From assembly GCF_041468085.1 (NCBI RefSeq), contig NZ_CP121017.1, positions 372,001 through 436,000 of the forward strand: DNA of 64,000 bases, written 5' to 3'. Shown in pieces: positions 1 to 9,351 of this stretch. The notes under the pieces were generated by a model, which had not been told where the DNA came from, ran no database searches, and saw only the letters and a program-made list of their open reading frames with translations. Positions within the stretch are counted from its first letter, which is position 1. Each line of letters starts with the position of its first letter. This DNA comes from Tistrella mobilis. Lineage in GTDB: Bacteria; Pseudomonadota; Alphaproteobacteria; Tistrellales; Tistrellaceae. The position numbers and the translations under genes were made by a program.

Positions 1-252
1 CGCCTCCAGCACATCGGCCAGGCCGGCGACCAGCGGAGCCTCGGGGCCGATCACCACCAGGCCGATGCCTTCAGCCTTGGCGAAAGCGGCGATGCCGTCC
101 ATGTCGGCCGGATCGAGGTCCAGAATCTCGGCATGCTCGGCAATACCGGCATTACCGGGTGCGGCACACAGATAAGACACGGAGGCACTGGCTTCGAGCG
201 CACGCGCCAGTGCATGCTCCCGACCGCCCGATCCGATCAGCAGAACCTTCAT
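1..252 (-). CDS. purD: Phosphoribosylamine-glycine ligase (GARS), N-terminal part
   Basis: Second step of de novo purine synthesis: ATP-dependent joining of glycine to 5-phosphoribosylamine, in the cytosol. Only the first 84 codons are inside the window; the gene runs off the left edge. Read on the minus strand from the ATG at 252-250, the protein begins [19 protein letters not shown], the hallmark N-terminus of PurD (Rossmann-like N domain with the GSGGREHA loop), followed by CAAPGNAG and later [13 protein letters not shown], both typical of the family. The gene diverges from xseA, with about 155 bp between the start codons. Identification is firm; the missing C-terminal ATP-grasp part cannot be judged. 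Confidence 0.95.
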   Translation of the reverse strand, partial: MKVLLIGSGGREHALARALEASASVSYLCAAPGNAGIAEHAEILDLDPADMDGIAAFAKAEGIGLVVIGPEAPLVAGLADVLEA

Positions 253-407
253 CGCACGCTCCCGTCGGCCTGATTCAGTGGAGTCCGCTTTCCCGGCGCG
301 GTCATACCGCCGGCGGTGCGCAACCGCCCCGGGTTGCCCGTCTTCGGGCACCATGCTTCTATCATGGCACCCGTCCGGGAGAAACCCCACCCGCGACCGC
401 GCCTGAC

Positions 408-2072
408 ATGCCTCGTCCCGCCCTCCGATCCGGAGCCGATGCCTTGAGCCGCCTGCCCTTCGATACCGACCGTCCCTCCCGCCAGCGCGACCCGGGCGCC
501 GAGGCGGCCGCAGACGGCCACAACCTGCCGGTCTATACCGTCAGCGAGATTTCGGGCGAGCTGAAGCGCACGGTCGAAAGCCGCTTCGCCGCCGTCCGGG
601 TCCGCGGCGAGATCAGCGGCTTCAAGCGTGCCGCTTCGGGCCACTGCTATCTGGCGCTCAAGGACGAGGATGCGCTGATCGATGCGGTGGTCTGGCGCGG
701 CGCCGCCATGCGGCTCGGCTTCAAGCCCGAGGACGGGCTGGAAGTGGTGGCGACCGGCCGGCTGACCACCTATCCGGGCCGGTCCAAATACCAGCTGGTG
801 GTGGAGCAGATGGAGCCGGCCGGCGCCGGCGCGCTGATGGCGCTGATCGAAGAGCGCCGCCGCAGGCTTGCCGCCGAAGGCCTGTTCGATGCCGCACGCA
901 AGCAGCCGCTGCCCTTCCTGCCCGAGGTGATCGGCGTGATCACCTCGCCCACCGGCGCCGTGATCCGCGACATCCTCCACCGCCTCGCCGATCGTTTTCC
1001 GCGCCGGGTGATCCTGTGGCCGGTGATGGTCCAGGGGCCGGGGGCGGCCGAGCAGGTGGCCGCGGCCATCCGCGGTTTCGATGCTCTGGGGCCAGGCGAC
1101 CGGGTGCCGCGCCCCGATCTGCTGATCGTCGCCCGCGGTGGCGGCAGCATCGAGGATCTGATGGCCTTCAACGAAGAGAGCGTGGTCCGCGCAGTGGCCG
1201 GGTGCTCGATTCCGTTGATCTCGGCCGTCGGTCATGAGACCGACACCACGCTGATCGATTTCGTGGCCGATCTGCGGGCGCCCACGCCGACCGCCGCTGC
1301 CGAGAAGGCGGTGCCTGTGCTGGGCGAACTGCTGCTGGAACTGGGGGATCTGGGCGCCCGCCTGCCGGCGGCCGCCTTCCGGCTGATCGAGCGCGGCCGG
1401 GAACGCACCGCCGGCCTTGCCCGCGGTCTGCCGCGGCCGCAAAGCCTGATCGATGCCGCCACCCAACGCCTGGATGATCGGGCCGAGCGGCTGGATGCCG
1501 GCATCGACCGGGTTCTGGAGCGCCGGGCGGCCCGTGTGCGCGAACTGGCCGCCCGGCTGAAGAGTCCCGGCCAGCGTTTCGCCGAGGCCGCCGGCCGGCT
1601 GGACCTGACCGGGCAGCGGCTGGAAGCGGTGATGGGCCGGGTTCAGGACCGTGCCGCGGCCCGGCTCGACCGGGTGGCGGCGGGGCTTTCGCCCGCAGCG
1701 GCGATCCGGGCCGGTCGGCTTGGTCGCGAACGGCTGGACGGGCTGGGCGTTCGTCTCGACGCCGGCGCCGGGTTGAAGCTGCAGCGGCTGGGGGAGCGGC
1801 TGGAGGCGCAGGCTGCGTTGCTGGAAAGCTATTCCTACCGCCGGGCGCTTGCCCGTGGTTTTGCACTGGTCGAGACGGTGGACGCGGCCGGCGGCATCGG
1901 CCAGCCGGTCACCCGGGCTGCGGTGGTCAGCCCCGGTCAGGCCCTGGCCCTGGTCTTTGCCGACGGGCGGGTCGACGTGCAGGTCTCGGGCGAGGCCGGG
2001 ACGACACCCCCGGCGGCACCGCGTCGGCGCGGCCGCGGGCGTGGTCCGGCAGCCCAGCCCGACCTGTTCTGA
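408..2072 (+). CDS. xseA: Exodeoxyribonuclease VII large subunit
   Basis: Large, catalytic subunit of exonuclease VII, which degrades single-stranded DNA in both directions together with small XseB subunits. The protein has the N-terminal OB-fold domain (starting [19 protein letters not shown] and including [17 protein letters not shown]), the catalytic domain ([17 protein letters not shown], then [19 protein letters not shown] and [20 protein letters not shown]) and a long arginine-rich helical C-terminal part. I chose the ATG at 408, giving 554 residues: the frame is open upstream to 159 but that stretch runs antisense across the purD start and has no family similarity. Even so there is an Ala/Arg-rich N-terminal extension of about 40 residues, so a later start such as the TTG at 444 is possible. 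No xseB is visible nearby. Confidence 0.93.
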   Translation: MPRPALRSGADALSRLPFDTDRPSRQRDPGAEAAADGHNLPVYTVSEISGELKRTVESRFAAVRVRGEISGFKRAASGHCYLALKDEDALIDAVVWRGAAMRLGFKPEDGLEVVATGRLTTYPGRSKYQLVVEQMEPAGAGALMALIEERRRRLAAEGLFDAARKQPLPFLPEVIGVITSPTGAVIRDILHRLADRFPRRVILWPVMVQGPGAAEQVAAAIRGFDALGPGDRVPRPDLLIVARGGGSIEDLMAFNEESVVRAVAGCSIPLISAVGHETDTTLIDFVADLRAPTPTAAAEKAVPVLGELLLELGDLGARLPAAAFRLIERGRERTAGLARGLPRPQSLIDAATQRLDDRAERLDAGIDRVLERRAARVRELAARLKSPGQRFAEAAGRLDLTGQRLEAVMGRVQDRAAARLDRVAAGLSPAAAIRAGRLGRERLDGLGVRLDAGAGLKLQRLGERLEAQAALLESYSYRRALARGFALVETVDAAGGIGQPVTRAAVVSPGQALALVFADGRVDVQVSGEAGTTPPAAPRRRGRGRGPAAQPDLF

Positions 2073-2132
2073 CTGTGCAGCCGTGGTCGGCTCCCCCCCG
2101 GCCGGATCGTTGACGGAAAGGGTTCCCTCCCC

Positions 2133-3158
2133 ATGCCCCTGAACACCGCTCGTTTCCGCGGCACCGTCTGTGCGCTGCCGGTTCTGCTGATGCTGAATGC
2201 GGCAGCGCCGGCCCAGACCCGTGCCTCTGATCCGGGGCAGACCAATGCGGCTCAGCCACCGGCCATGCCGGCGCCGATCCAGGATCCCCCCACGGCCGAG
2301 GCGCCGGCGATCCAGATCGACGGTCCGGCAAGCCAGGGCAGCCTCAATCTCGGCCGGGTCCCCAAGGGCTGGCAGGTGGCGGTCGACGGCGTGCCGGCCC
2401 GGGTCGACGATTCCGGCCGCTTCGTCTTCGGCATCGGGCGTGATGCCGCCACCGCCGATCTGGTCGCCCGCGCGCCACATGGCGCCACGCTGGAGCGGCG
2501 GGTGACGGTGGCCGCGCGGGACTGGGCGATCGAACGGATCGACGGCCTGCCGCCGCCCAAGGTGACGCCGGATCCGGAACTCCAGGACCGGCTGCGTCAC
2601 GAGCGTGAGCTGATCCTGAATGCCCGTTCCGCCTCGGATGACGGCATTATCGGTTTCGAGATCGCGACCAGGGGCTTCCGCCTGCCGGTCGAGGGGCGGA
2701 TTTCAGGCGTGTTCGGCAGCCAGAGGGTGCTGAACGGCGCGCCGCGCAGCCCCCATCGCGGGCTCGACCTCGCGGCGCCGGAAGGCACACCGGTGCTGGC
2801 GCCGGCGGGTGGCAGGGTGGTGCTGGTGATGCCGGATCTCTGGTACACCGGCGGCACGATCATGATCGATCACGGCCAGGGCGTGACCTCGATCTTCGCG
2901 CATCTGTCCGAGACGCTGATCGCGCCCGGCCAGCTGGTCAAGGCGGGGGATGCCATCGGCCGGGTCGGCATGACCGGCCGGGCGACCGGTCCGCATCTGC
3001 ATTGGGGGGTGTTCTGGAAAGAGGTCGCGGTCGACCCGGCACCGCTGGTGCCGGCCCTGCAGGGCCGGATCGATCCGATGAAGCCTCGGCCCGAGCCCAG
3101 GCCCCAGACGGAACCGAAGCCTCAGCCGTCTGCGGCGGCAAGGCCGCAGACGGATTGA
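2133..3158 (+). CDS. Secreted M23-family metallopeptidase
   Basis: Probable periplasmic peptidoglycan endopeptidase (LytM/M23 fold, zinc-dependent). Residues 1-28 look like a cleavable signal peptide (short basic start, hydrophobic stretch to APAQ). A proline-rich linker follows, then a beta-rich region around residues 65-135, then the peptidase domain from about residue 185. Zinc ligands are visible: H208 and D212 in HRGLD, and H288/H290 in GPHLHWG, so the enzyme is expected to be active rather than a LytM-type activator. The C-terminal 30 residues are a Pro/Lys/Gln-rich tail. It follows xseA by 60 bp in the same direction, and GGAAAGGG about 10 bases before the ATG can serve as ribosome binding site. 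Physiological substrate bond is not determined. Confidence 0.88.
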   Translation: MPLNTARFRGTVCALPVLLMLNAAAPAQTRASDPGQTNAAQPPAMPAPIQDPPTAEAPAIQIDGPASQGSLNLGRVPKGWQVAVDGVPARVDDSGRFVFGIGRDAATADLVARAPHGATLERRVTVAARDWAIERIDGLPPPKVTPDPELQDRLRHERELILNARSASDDGIIGFEIATRGFRLPVEGRISGVFGSQRVLNGAPRSPHRGLDLAAPEGTPVLAPAGGRVVLVMPDLWYTGGTIMIDHGQGVTSIFAHLSETLIAPGQLVKAGDAIGRVGMTGRATGPHLHWGVFWKEVAVDPAPLVPALQGRIDPMKPRPEPRPQTEPKPQPSAAARPQTD

Positions 3159-3170
3159 GCCGACGGCCCG

Positions 3171-4196
3171 CTAGCCCTGCGGGTGATGTTCCGGGGGGCG
3201 CGGCGCGCCGCGGCTGCGGATCATCGAGACCGCGATGCCGCCGACGATCAGGCCGAAGGTGACGATCAGCGACAGCTCCGCCGGCGGCTTGCCGATGAAC
3301 TGGGTCCAGAAGATCTTGCCTCCGATGAACACCAGGATGATCGACAGCGCGTATTTGAGGTCGTGGAAACGGTGGATCATGGCGGCGAGTGCGAAATAGA
3401 GCGCGCGCAGGCCCAGGATCGCGAAGATGTTGCTGGTGTAGACGATAAACGGATCGGTTGTGACGGCGAAGATCGCCGGCACGCTGTCCACCGCGAAGAC
3501 CACATCGGCCGTTTCGATCAGCAGCAGGGCAACCAGCAGCGGCGTCGCATGGCGCCGGAGCCGTCCCTTGTCGTCGGGCAACCGCACGGTGAAGTCGTGG
3601 CCGTGCAGTTTGGGCGTCACCGGCATCGCCTTTTTCAGCAGCCGCATGAATATGCCCTGGGTGAAGTCCGGCGGGTCGCCGCCATCCTTGAGCATCTTGA
3701 TGCCGCCCCAGATCAGGAAGGCGCCGAAGAAGAGCAGGATCCAGTGGAATTCGTGCACCAGCGCCGCGCCGATGCCGATCATGAAGGCGCGCAGCACGAT
3801 CGCACCCAGAATGCCCCAGAACAGCACCCGGTGCTGCAGATGCCGGGGGATGGCGAGCGCCGCAAAGATCGTCGCGATGACGAAGACATTGTCCATCGCG
3901 AGCGTCTTTTCGAGCATGAAGCCCGTGGCGTATTCCATGGCGGCCGTGCCGCCCGACGACCACCAGACGAAGCCGCCGAATCCCAGGCCGGCGGCGATGT
4001 AGAAGGCCGAGAGCACCAGGCTCTGGCGCACGCCGATTTCGCGGTCGCGCTTGTTGAGGACGCCCAGATCGAAGGCCAGCAGGCCCGCGACCAGAGCGAC
4101 GAACAGACCCCACTGCCACAGCGGATGTCCCGCCATGGTGAGGCTTGCCGCGGAGATGATCTCCGCCGGCAGGATGGATGATGTTTCGGGGAACAC
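3171..4196 (-). CDS. TerC/Alx-family integral membrane protein
   Basis: Multi-pass inner-membrane protein of the TerC family, members of which are linked to tellurium resistance and, in the Alx/MntY-type branch, to manganese export. The sequence has about eight to nine hydrophobic segments and the conserved acidic motifs MDNVFVIA and ETADVVFAVDSVPAIF, which mark the family. The start is a GTG at 4196-4194, preceded by a GAGGGG ribosome-binding stretch; an ATG 20 codons later (MAGHPLW, 4136) is the alternative. It converges on the M23 peptidase gene with only 12 bp between stop codons. Upstream 4197-4443 contains no recognised riboswitch. The transported ion cannot be told from sequence alone. 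Confidence 0.88.
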   Translation of the reverse strand: MFPETSSILPAEIISAASLTMAGHPLWQWGLFVALVAGLLAFDLGVLNKRDREIGVRQSLVLSAFYIAAGLGFGGFVWWSSGGTAAMEYATGFMLEKTLAMDNVFVIATIFAALAIPRHLQHRVLFWGILGAIVLRAFMIGIGAALVHEFHWILLFFGAFLIWGGIKMLKDGGDPPDFTQGIFMRLLKKAMPVTPKLHGHDFTVRLPDDKGRLRRHATPLLVALLLIETADVVFAVDSVPAIFAVTTDPFIVYTSNIFAILGLRALYFALAAMIHRFHDLKYALSIILVFIGGKIFWTQFIGKPPAELSLIVTFGLIVGGIAVSMIRSRGAPRPPEHHPQG

Positions 4197-4443
4197 GCGA
4201 TCACCCCTCGATCGCGGTTGCGCTGCGTCCTAGCGCGAAATGGGTGAGGGATCCGACATCACGACCGACGCCTCGGTCGCCAGAGGGGCCCGGATCCGGC
4301 AATTCTGCTTATGTGGCGCAGCCGATGACGGCCGTCAAGGCGGCGGGTTCTTGGTGCTGCATGCGGTGATGCAAGGCGGGCTCGACGCCCGGCGCAGGAT
4401 CATGCAATCATGAGATGATCTGAACCGTCGGAGAACGGCCCCC

Positions 4444-5256
4444 ATGATGCAGAACATCGCCATGGATGATGGCGTGGAGATTGCCGTCGAGCAATCGGGC
4501 AACCCCGAGGGCCCGGCCCTGGTGCTGGTCCATGCATTGGCAGTCGACCACACGGTCTGGGATCTGGTGGCTGCACCCATGCGCGCCAGCCGGCGCATCG
4601 TGGCCATCGACATCGCCGGCCACGGCATGAGCGGCGTGCGCAGCTCCACGACCGACACTCCGCAGACCCTCGACCGTCTGGCCGATGACGTCGAGCAGGT
4701 GGTCGCGGCGCTGGGCATCACCCGGGCCGATTTCGCCGGGGTGTCGATCGGCGGCATGATCGGTCAGGTGCTGGGTGTGCGCAACCCGGCCTGGCTGCGC
4801 AGCCTGACCCTGGTCTGCACCGTCTCCGACGTGCCGGACGAGGCACAGGCGATGTGGGACGCCCGCATCGCGGCCGTGCGCGACCAGGGCATGGATGGCC
4901 AGGTCGATGCGACGCTGGAGCGCTGGTTCACCCCGGCCTTCCGCGATCTCGCACCCTCGGCGCTGGACCAGGTGGCGGCCATCATCCGCACCACCCCGCC
5001 CGAGGGGTTCATCGCGGCCGCCCATGCCATCAAGGGCCTGGCGATGGGGGCGAAACTGCCGGCCGTGAAGGTGCCGACACTCGTCGCCTCGGGCGCCCAG
5101 GATGCCGGCTCGCCACCCGAAGCCGGCCGCGCCATCGCCGCCGCCATCCCCGGTGCCCGCTTCGAACTCCTCGACCCCTGCGGCCATATGGGCCCGATCG
5201 AGGCGGCGGAACCGCTGTGGAAGCTGATGGACGCGCATCTGACCGCAGCGGGGTGA
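4444..5256 (+). CDS. Alpha/beta hydrolase, 3-oxoadipate enol-lactonase-like
   Basis: Soluble serine hydrolase of the alpha/beta fold. The layout resembles PcaD-type enol-lactonases and related esterases: oxyanion region LVLVHALAVDHTVWD, nucleophile elbow GVSIGG with S101, acid D220 in ASGAQDAG, and histidine H248 in CGHMGP; a helical cap lies between about residues 125 and 195. All three catalytic residues are present, so it should be active. A CGGAGAAC ribosome-binding stretch precedes the start, where two in-frame ATGs (4444 and 4447) lie side by side. It converges on the LysR gene with 14 bp between. No other aromatic-degradation genes are next to it, so the specific substrate is unknown and a pcaD symbol is not justified. 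Confidence 0.82.
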   Translation: MMQNIAMDDGVEIAVEQSGNPEGPALVLVHALAVDHTVWDLVAAPMRASRRIVAIDIAGHGMSGVRSSTTDTPQTLDRLADDVEQVVAALGITRADFAGVSIGGMIGQVLGVRNPAWLRSLTLVCTVSDVPDEAQAMWDARIAAVRDQGMDGQVDATLERWFTPAFRDLAPSALDQVAAIIRTTPPEGFIAAAHAIKGLAMGAKLPAVKVPTLVASGAQDAGSPPEAGRAIAAAIPGARFELLDPCGHMGPIEAAEPLWKLMDAHLTAAG

Positions 5257-5270
5257 GCTAACCGCCCCCC

Positions 5271-6233
5271 TCACTCCGGCCCATAGGTCCGTGCCGGCAG
5301 CGGCAGGGCTTCGACCCGTTCGCACAGCAGGGCCAGCAGCCCGGCCTCGGCGCGGTTCAGGCTGGCCTGCGGGTTGAAGACCAGGTGGATGTCGATCGCC
5401 GGCGGGTCCTGATAGGGCGGCAGCCGCCAGAGCAGGCCGTCGCGGACGTCGCGGCGGACCACATGCAGGGGCAAGGGGCCGATGCCGAGCCCGGCGGTGA
5501 TCATCCGGCGCACCTCTTCCAGGCTCGACGACACGCCGACCACCTCTTCGTCGACGCCGGCGCGGGCGCGCAGCAGCGCCACCGGGCGCAGCGCGTCGGA
5601 GGTATGATCGGTCTGGAACGAGACCGATGTCTCGCCGCGCAGATCTTCGAGCGTCAGACCGGTACGGCCGTAGAGCCGGTGGGTCGGGCCGCAGAAGAAG
5701 CCGAAGAATTCCCGATAGAACACCCGATAGTCCAGCCTGGGGTCCTGGGTGTGCACCAGGCACAGGCCGAAGGCGGCGCGTTTCTGGGCGACCGCCGTCG
5801 CCACGTCCAGGCTGGTCATCACCTGGATGCCGAAGGTTGCCCTGGGATGGCGGGCATGGAAATCCGACAGCGCCTCGTCGAACAGCGGCGAGACGATGTG
5901 GCTCGCCACCGCGATCAGCACATGGCCCGTCACCTCTTCCTTCACGTCGCGCAGCCGGATCGGCAGGCGTGACACCGTGCCGAAGATCTCCACGCAATCG
6001 GCATAGAGCAGCTGGCCGGCGCGGGTGACCTCGAAGACATTGGGCTTGCGCTCGATCAGCCGGCGGTCGAGCCGCCGTTCCAGCCGCGCCAGCGCATTGC
6101 TGATCGTCGGCTGCTTCAGTCCCAGCCGCTCGGCCGCCGCCGTGATGCCGCGTTCCTCCACCACCACCATGAAGGTGCGCAGCAGGTTCCAGTCCAGATC
6201 CCAGGCCAGGCGCTGGGCCTCGTGCTTTTTCAT
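5271..6233 (-). CDS. LysR-family transcriptional regulator
   Basis: DNA-binding regulator of the LysR family, 320 residues. The winged helix-turn-helix lies at about residues 12-72 (LRTFMVVVEERGITAAAERL followed by KQPTISNALARLERRL), and a periplasmic-binding-protein-like effector domain follows from about residue 100. The gene is transcribed away from the amino-acid-type ABC transporter genes, with 172 bp between its start and the ATG of the binding protein. This is the classic layout for a LysR regulator controlling the divergent operon, so it most likely senses a metabolite of the transporter/amidohydrolase/aminotransferase/BKACE cluster. The effector is not known. Confidence 0.9.
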   Translation of the reverse strand: MKKHEAQRLAWDLDWNLLRTFMVVVEERGITAAAERLGLKQPTISNALARLERRLDRRLIERKPNVFEVTRAGQLLYADCVEIFGTVSRLPIRLRDVKEEVTGHVLIAVASHIVSPLFDEALSDFHARHPRATFGIQVMTSLDVATAVAQKRAAFGLCLVHTQDPRLDYRVFYREFFGFFCGPTHRLYGRTGLTLEDLRGETSVSFQTDHTSDALRPVALLRARAGVDEEVVGVSSSLEEVRRMITAGLGIGPLPLHVVRRDVRDGLLWRLPPYQDPPAIDIHLVFNPQASLNRAEAGLLALLCERVEALPLPARTYGPE

Positions 6234-6405
6234 CGGGCACCGCAGATCATTCTTCAGAACTATGTTTTACATTTTCATTATCTATTTGATCAATGGTCTC
6301 GGCATCCGCGAGCATGACCTTACGCGGCGGCGAGGACCTGGGCGGAACCGGGGCCCGCGCGGGGGAACAGGGACCCGGCCGCAGATCTCGAGGGAGACCA
6401 CGACA
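6234..6405. promoter_or_regulatory. Divergent promoter region between LysR gene and ABC operon
   Basis: This stretch separates the divergent LysR and binding-protein genes and is clearly AT-richer than its surroundings from about 6245 to 6300. It contains a short perfect inverted repeat ATGT-TTT-ACAT at 6262-6272, which fits the T-N11-A core expected for LysR-type regulators, but the motif is weak and could be chance. A purine-rich ribosome binding site GAGGGAGACC precedes the ATG at 6406. No clear sigma-70 promoter can be assigned by eye. Confidence 0.4.
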
Positions 6406-7182
6406 ATGAAGCGTTTCTGGACGGGCGTGCTTGCCGCCGGCGTCGCGCTGGTGATGGGCGCCGGTGTCGCCGCGGCCGATGATCTGGCGAAGATCAAGGA
6501 CGAGGGCGTGATGAAGATCGCCATGAGCGGCGCCTACCCGCCCTTCAACTTCGTCAACGACCGCAACGAGGTCGTCGGCTTCGACGCGGCGATCGGGCGC
6601 GAGATCGCGAAGCGCATCGGCGTCGAGGGTCGGATCGTCACCACCGCCTGGGACGGCATCCTGGCCGGGCTGCTGGCAAAGAAATACGACACCATCGTCG
6701 GCAGCATGACGATCACGCCCGAGCGCGAGAAGGTGGTGGATTTCGTCGGCCCCTATTATCACGCCGGCCGTGCGGTCTTCGTGACCGAGGGCTCCGACGT
6801 GAAGAGCCTGGCCGATCTCAAGGGCAAGACCATCGGCGTCACCCTGGGCGAAACCCACGAGAAATGGGCCCGCACCCAGGACGGCTGGTCGGTGCGCACC
6901 TATAAGGGCCTGCCCGAGCTGCTGCTGGAGCTGAAGGCCGGCCGGGTTCAGGCGATCGTGAACGACAACATCCCCGTCCGGGTCGCGATCAAGGAAAACG
7001 GCGAGAAGCTGCGCCAGCTCGACACGCCGGACATCGAGGGCGGCGCGGTCGCGATCGGCATCGCCATCCGCAAGAACAACCCGGATCTCCACGCCGCCAT
7101 GCAGACGGCGTTGGACGGGATGATGGCCGACGGCACCTACGAGAAGATCTCGATGGAGTGGGTCGGCGCCGACATCCGCTGA
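6406..7182 (+). CDS. Amino-acid-type ABC transporter, periplasmic binding protein
   Basis: Periplasmic solute-binding protein (SBP_bac_3 type, 258 residues) that delivers its ligand to the two permeases encoded next. The start at 6406 yields a typical signal peptide (MKRFWTGVLAAGVALVMGAG, cleavage after AAA near residue 25). The mature part has the family signatures KIAMSGAYPPFNFVND, VVGFDAAIGREIAKRIG and MTITPEREKVVDF. The frame is open upstream to 6025, but that extension would lie antisense to the LysR gene and lacks a signal sequence. First gene of a tight ABC operon. The ligand is probably a polar amino acid or small amino/amide compound; the downstream amidohydrolase, aminotransferase and BKACE suggest it is then catabolised. 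Confidence 0.9.
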   Translation: MKRFWTGVLAAGVALVMGAGVAAADDLAKIKDEGVMKIAMSGAYPPFNFVNDRNEVVGFDAAIGREIAKRIGVEGRIVTTAWDGILAGLLAKKYDTIVGSMTITPEREKVVDFVGPYYHAGRAVFVTEGSDVKSLADLKGKTIGVTLGETHEKWARTQDGWSVRTYKGLPELLLELKAGRVQAIVNDNIPVRVAIKENGEKLRQLDTPDIEGGAVAIGIAIRKNNPDLHAAMQTALDGMMADGTYEKISMEWVGADIR

Positions 7183-7256
7183 TCCGTCGCGCGGGAGGCG
7201 AGCCCTCTCGCGCCCCGCTCCCCTTTTGGGGGCCATGACATCGGGAGACGGAGCCC

Positions 7257-7913
7257 ATGGATGTCGACCTGATGATCCGGGTCTTCCCCTTCTTCGCGGA
7301 AGCCGCCTGGACAACGGTGCAGATCTCGGTTCTGGCACTGGTTCTGGGCCTCGCCATGGGGGCATGCGGTGCTGCGGCGCGGCTGTCGCGTGTTGCCGTC
7401 ATCCGTTTCGTCGGTGCGGCCTATGTCAGCCTGTTCCGCGGCACGCCCTGCCTCATTCAGCTCTTCGTGCTCTATTTCGGCGGGCCGCAGATCGGGATCG
7501 AGCTGGACCCGTTCGCGGCCGGCGTCATCGGGCTCGGCATCAATATCGGGGCCTATATGACCGAATCGATCCGGGGCGCGATCCTGGCCGTCGATCGCGG
7601 CCAGACCGAAGCCGCGCGCAGCCTGGGCATCGGCCGTGGCCAGACCATGGTCCGGGTGATCCTGCCTCAGGCCGCCCGGCTGATGATCCGGCCGCTCGGC
7701 GTCAACACCATCGCCCTGATCAAGGGCTCGGCCCTGGTATCGGCCATCTCGCTGGTCGAACTCACCTATACCGCCCAGCGCTATATCGGCTCCACCTACA
7801 AGCCGTTCGAGATGTTCGCGATCGCGGCGCTGTTCTACATGGTGGTGATCTGGGTGGCGCTTCAGGCGATCGGCTGGCTCGACCGGCGCTTTGCGATCGA
7901 CGGGGGGCGGTGA
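7257..7913 (+). CDS. Amino-acid-type ABC transporter permease 1
   Basis: Integral membrane permease of the HisMQ type, 218 residues with about five membrane segments. It carries the cytoplasmic EAA loop, here EAARSLGIGRGQTMVRVILP, that docks on the ATPase, and the family segment SLFRGTPCLIQLFVLYFG. It starts 74 bp after the binding protein and is followed by permease 2 after a single base. Works as a heterodimer with the next gene product. Confidence 0.9.
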   Translation: MDVDLMIRVFPFFAEAAWTTVQISVLALVLGLAMGACGAAARLSRVAVIRFVGAAYVSLFRGTPCLIQLFVLYFGGPQIGIELDPFAAGVIGLGINIGAYMTESIRGAILAVDRGQTEAARSLGIGRGQTMVRVILPQAARLMIRPLGVNTIALIKGSALVSAISLVELTYTAQRYIGSTYKPFEMFAIAALFYMVVIWVALQAIGWLDRRFAIDGGR

Positions 7914-7914
7914 C

Positions 7915-8574
7915 ATGGAAGGCCTCGATTTCTCGGTCGTGCCGCCCTATGCCGATCTGATCCTGACGGGCGCCCTCTGGACCGCGGTGCTGACGATCTC
8001 GGCAGCGGCGGTCAGCTTCGCCGGCGGCATCGGCTTTGCCGTCGCCACCATGTACGGGCCCTGGTTCGTCCGCCTGCCGGTGCGCGGCTTCGCCTGGCTG
8101 TTCATGGGCACGCCGCTGCTGCTGCAGCTGTTCCTGATCTATTTCGGCCTGGTCCAGATCGGCATCGACGTTCCGGCTCTGGTCGCCGGCATCATCGGCC
8201 TCGGCCTGCATTTCGCGGTCTACAACGCCGATGTCATCCGCGCCGGCATCACGGCCGTCGATCCCGGACAGAACGAGGGTGCGCGCAGCCTGGGGCTCAG
8301 CCGCTATCAGAGCTTCCGCCATGTGATCGTGCCCCAGGCGGTGCGCTCGGTGGTGCCGCCCATCGGCAACAACCTGATCGCGCTGCTGAAGGAATCGGCG
8401 CTGGTCTCGGTGATCGGCGTCGCCGAACTGGTTCATGCCGCCCAGCTTGCGATCAGCGAGACCTTCCGGCCCTTCGAGTTCTACATCGTCGCGGCCGCGC
8501 TCTATTACGTCCTGAACCTGATGCTCGAAGCGGGCCTGCGCCTGATCGAGAAGCGCGTGGAGGCGACGCGATGA
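7915..8574 (+). CDS. Amino-acid-type ABC transporter permease 2
   Basis: Second HisMQ-type permease subunit, 219 residues. The ATG at 7915 sits one base after the stop of permease 1 and was preferred over an upstream TTG at 7891 that would overlap the previous gene. Its EAA loop is [20 protein letters not shown], and [16 protein letters not shown] matches the corresponding segment of permease 1. Its stop codon overlaps the ATPase start (ATGA), implying coupled translation. Confidence 0.9.
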   Translation: MEGLDFSVVPPYADLILTGALWTAVLTISAAAVSFAGGIGFAVATMYGPWFVRLPVRGFAWLFMGTPLLLQLFLIYFGLVQIGIDVPALVAGIIGLGLHFAVYNADVIRAGITAVDPGQNEGARSLGLSRYQSFRHVIVPQAVRSVVPPIGNNLIALLKESALVSVIGVAELVHAAQLAISETFRPFEFYIVAAALYYVLNLMLEAGLRLIEKRVEATR

Positions 8575-9347
8575 CGACGACCAGTTCCTCCGCCCCCCGG
8601 CCGATGGTCGAGGTCCGCAATGCCCATAAGCGCTATGGCGCGCTCAAGGTGCTGAAGGGCATCGACCTCACCGTCGGCCGTGGCCGGATCATCGCGATCA
8701 TCGGCCCCAGCGGTTCGGGCAAAAGCACCCTGCTGCGCTCGATCAATCATCTGGAAACGCTGAACGAGGGCGAGATCTTCCTCGACGGCGTCCAGGTGAA
8801 CGCGCCCCTGACCGGGGCGGCCTTCGAGCGGCACATCAATGCGGTGCGCCAGCAGATGGGCATGGTCTTCCAGCACTTCAATCTGTTCCCGCATCTGACG
8901 GTCGGCCGCAACGTCACCCTGGCGCTCACCCTGCTCAAGGGTATGAGCGAGGCCGAGGCCCGCGAGGTGGCGCGGGAGCAGCTGGCGAAGGTTGGCCTCG
9001 CCGATCGCATGGACACTCATCCGGCCCGGCTGTCGGGCGGGCAGAAGCAGCGGGTCGCCATCGCCCGGGCGCTCGCCATGGGGCCCAAGGTGATGCTGTT
9101 CGACGAGGCGACATCGGCACTCGACCCCGAACTGGTTGACGAGGTCAATCTGGTGATGAAGCAGCTCGCAGCCGAGCACATGACCATGCTGATCGTCACC
9201 CACGAGATGCGGTTCGCCGAAGAGGTCGCCGACGAGGTGCTGTTCATGGATGGCGGCGTGGTCGTGGAACAGGGTCCACCGGCCGAGATCTTCCGCAAGC
9301 CCCGGCAGGAGCGTACCCGCGCCTTCCTGCGCAAATACCTCGCCTGA
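8571..9347 (+). CDS. Amino-acid-type ABC transporter, ATP-binding subunit
   Basis: Cytoplasmic ATPase powering the importer, 258 residues, GlnQ/HisP type. Walker A is GPSGSGKST, the Q-loop segment is [15 protein letters not shown], the signature is LSGGQKQR, Walker B is [15 protein letters not shown], and the switch histidine is in IVTHEM. Its start overlaps the permease 2 stop by four bases. The gene ends five bases before the next ATG candidate, so the dimethylformamidase-like gene is very likely in the same transcript. Confidence 0.93.
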   Translation: MTTTSSSAPRPMVEVRNAHKRYGALKVLKGIDLTVGRGRIIAIIGPSGSGKSTLLRSINHLETLNEGEIFLDGVQVNAPLTGAAFERHINAVRQQMGMVFQHFNLFPHLTVGRNVTLALTLLKGMSEAEAREVAREQLAKVGLADRMDTHPARLSGGQKQRVAIARALAMGPKVMLFDEATSALDPELVDEVNLVMKQLAAEHMTMLIVTHEMRFAEEVADEVLFMDGGVVVEQGPPAEIFRKPRQERTRAFLRKYLA

Positions 9348-9351
9348 CGGG

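Noticed and set aside
4197-4443. yybP-ykoY manganese riboswitch upstream of the TerC-family gene
   Set aside because: Such riboswitches often precede TerC/Alx genes, but I could not find the conserved loop sequences or a paired expression platform in this stretch.
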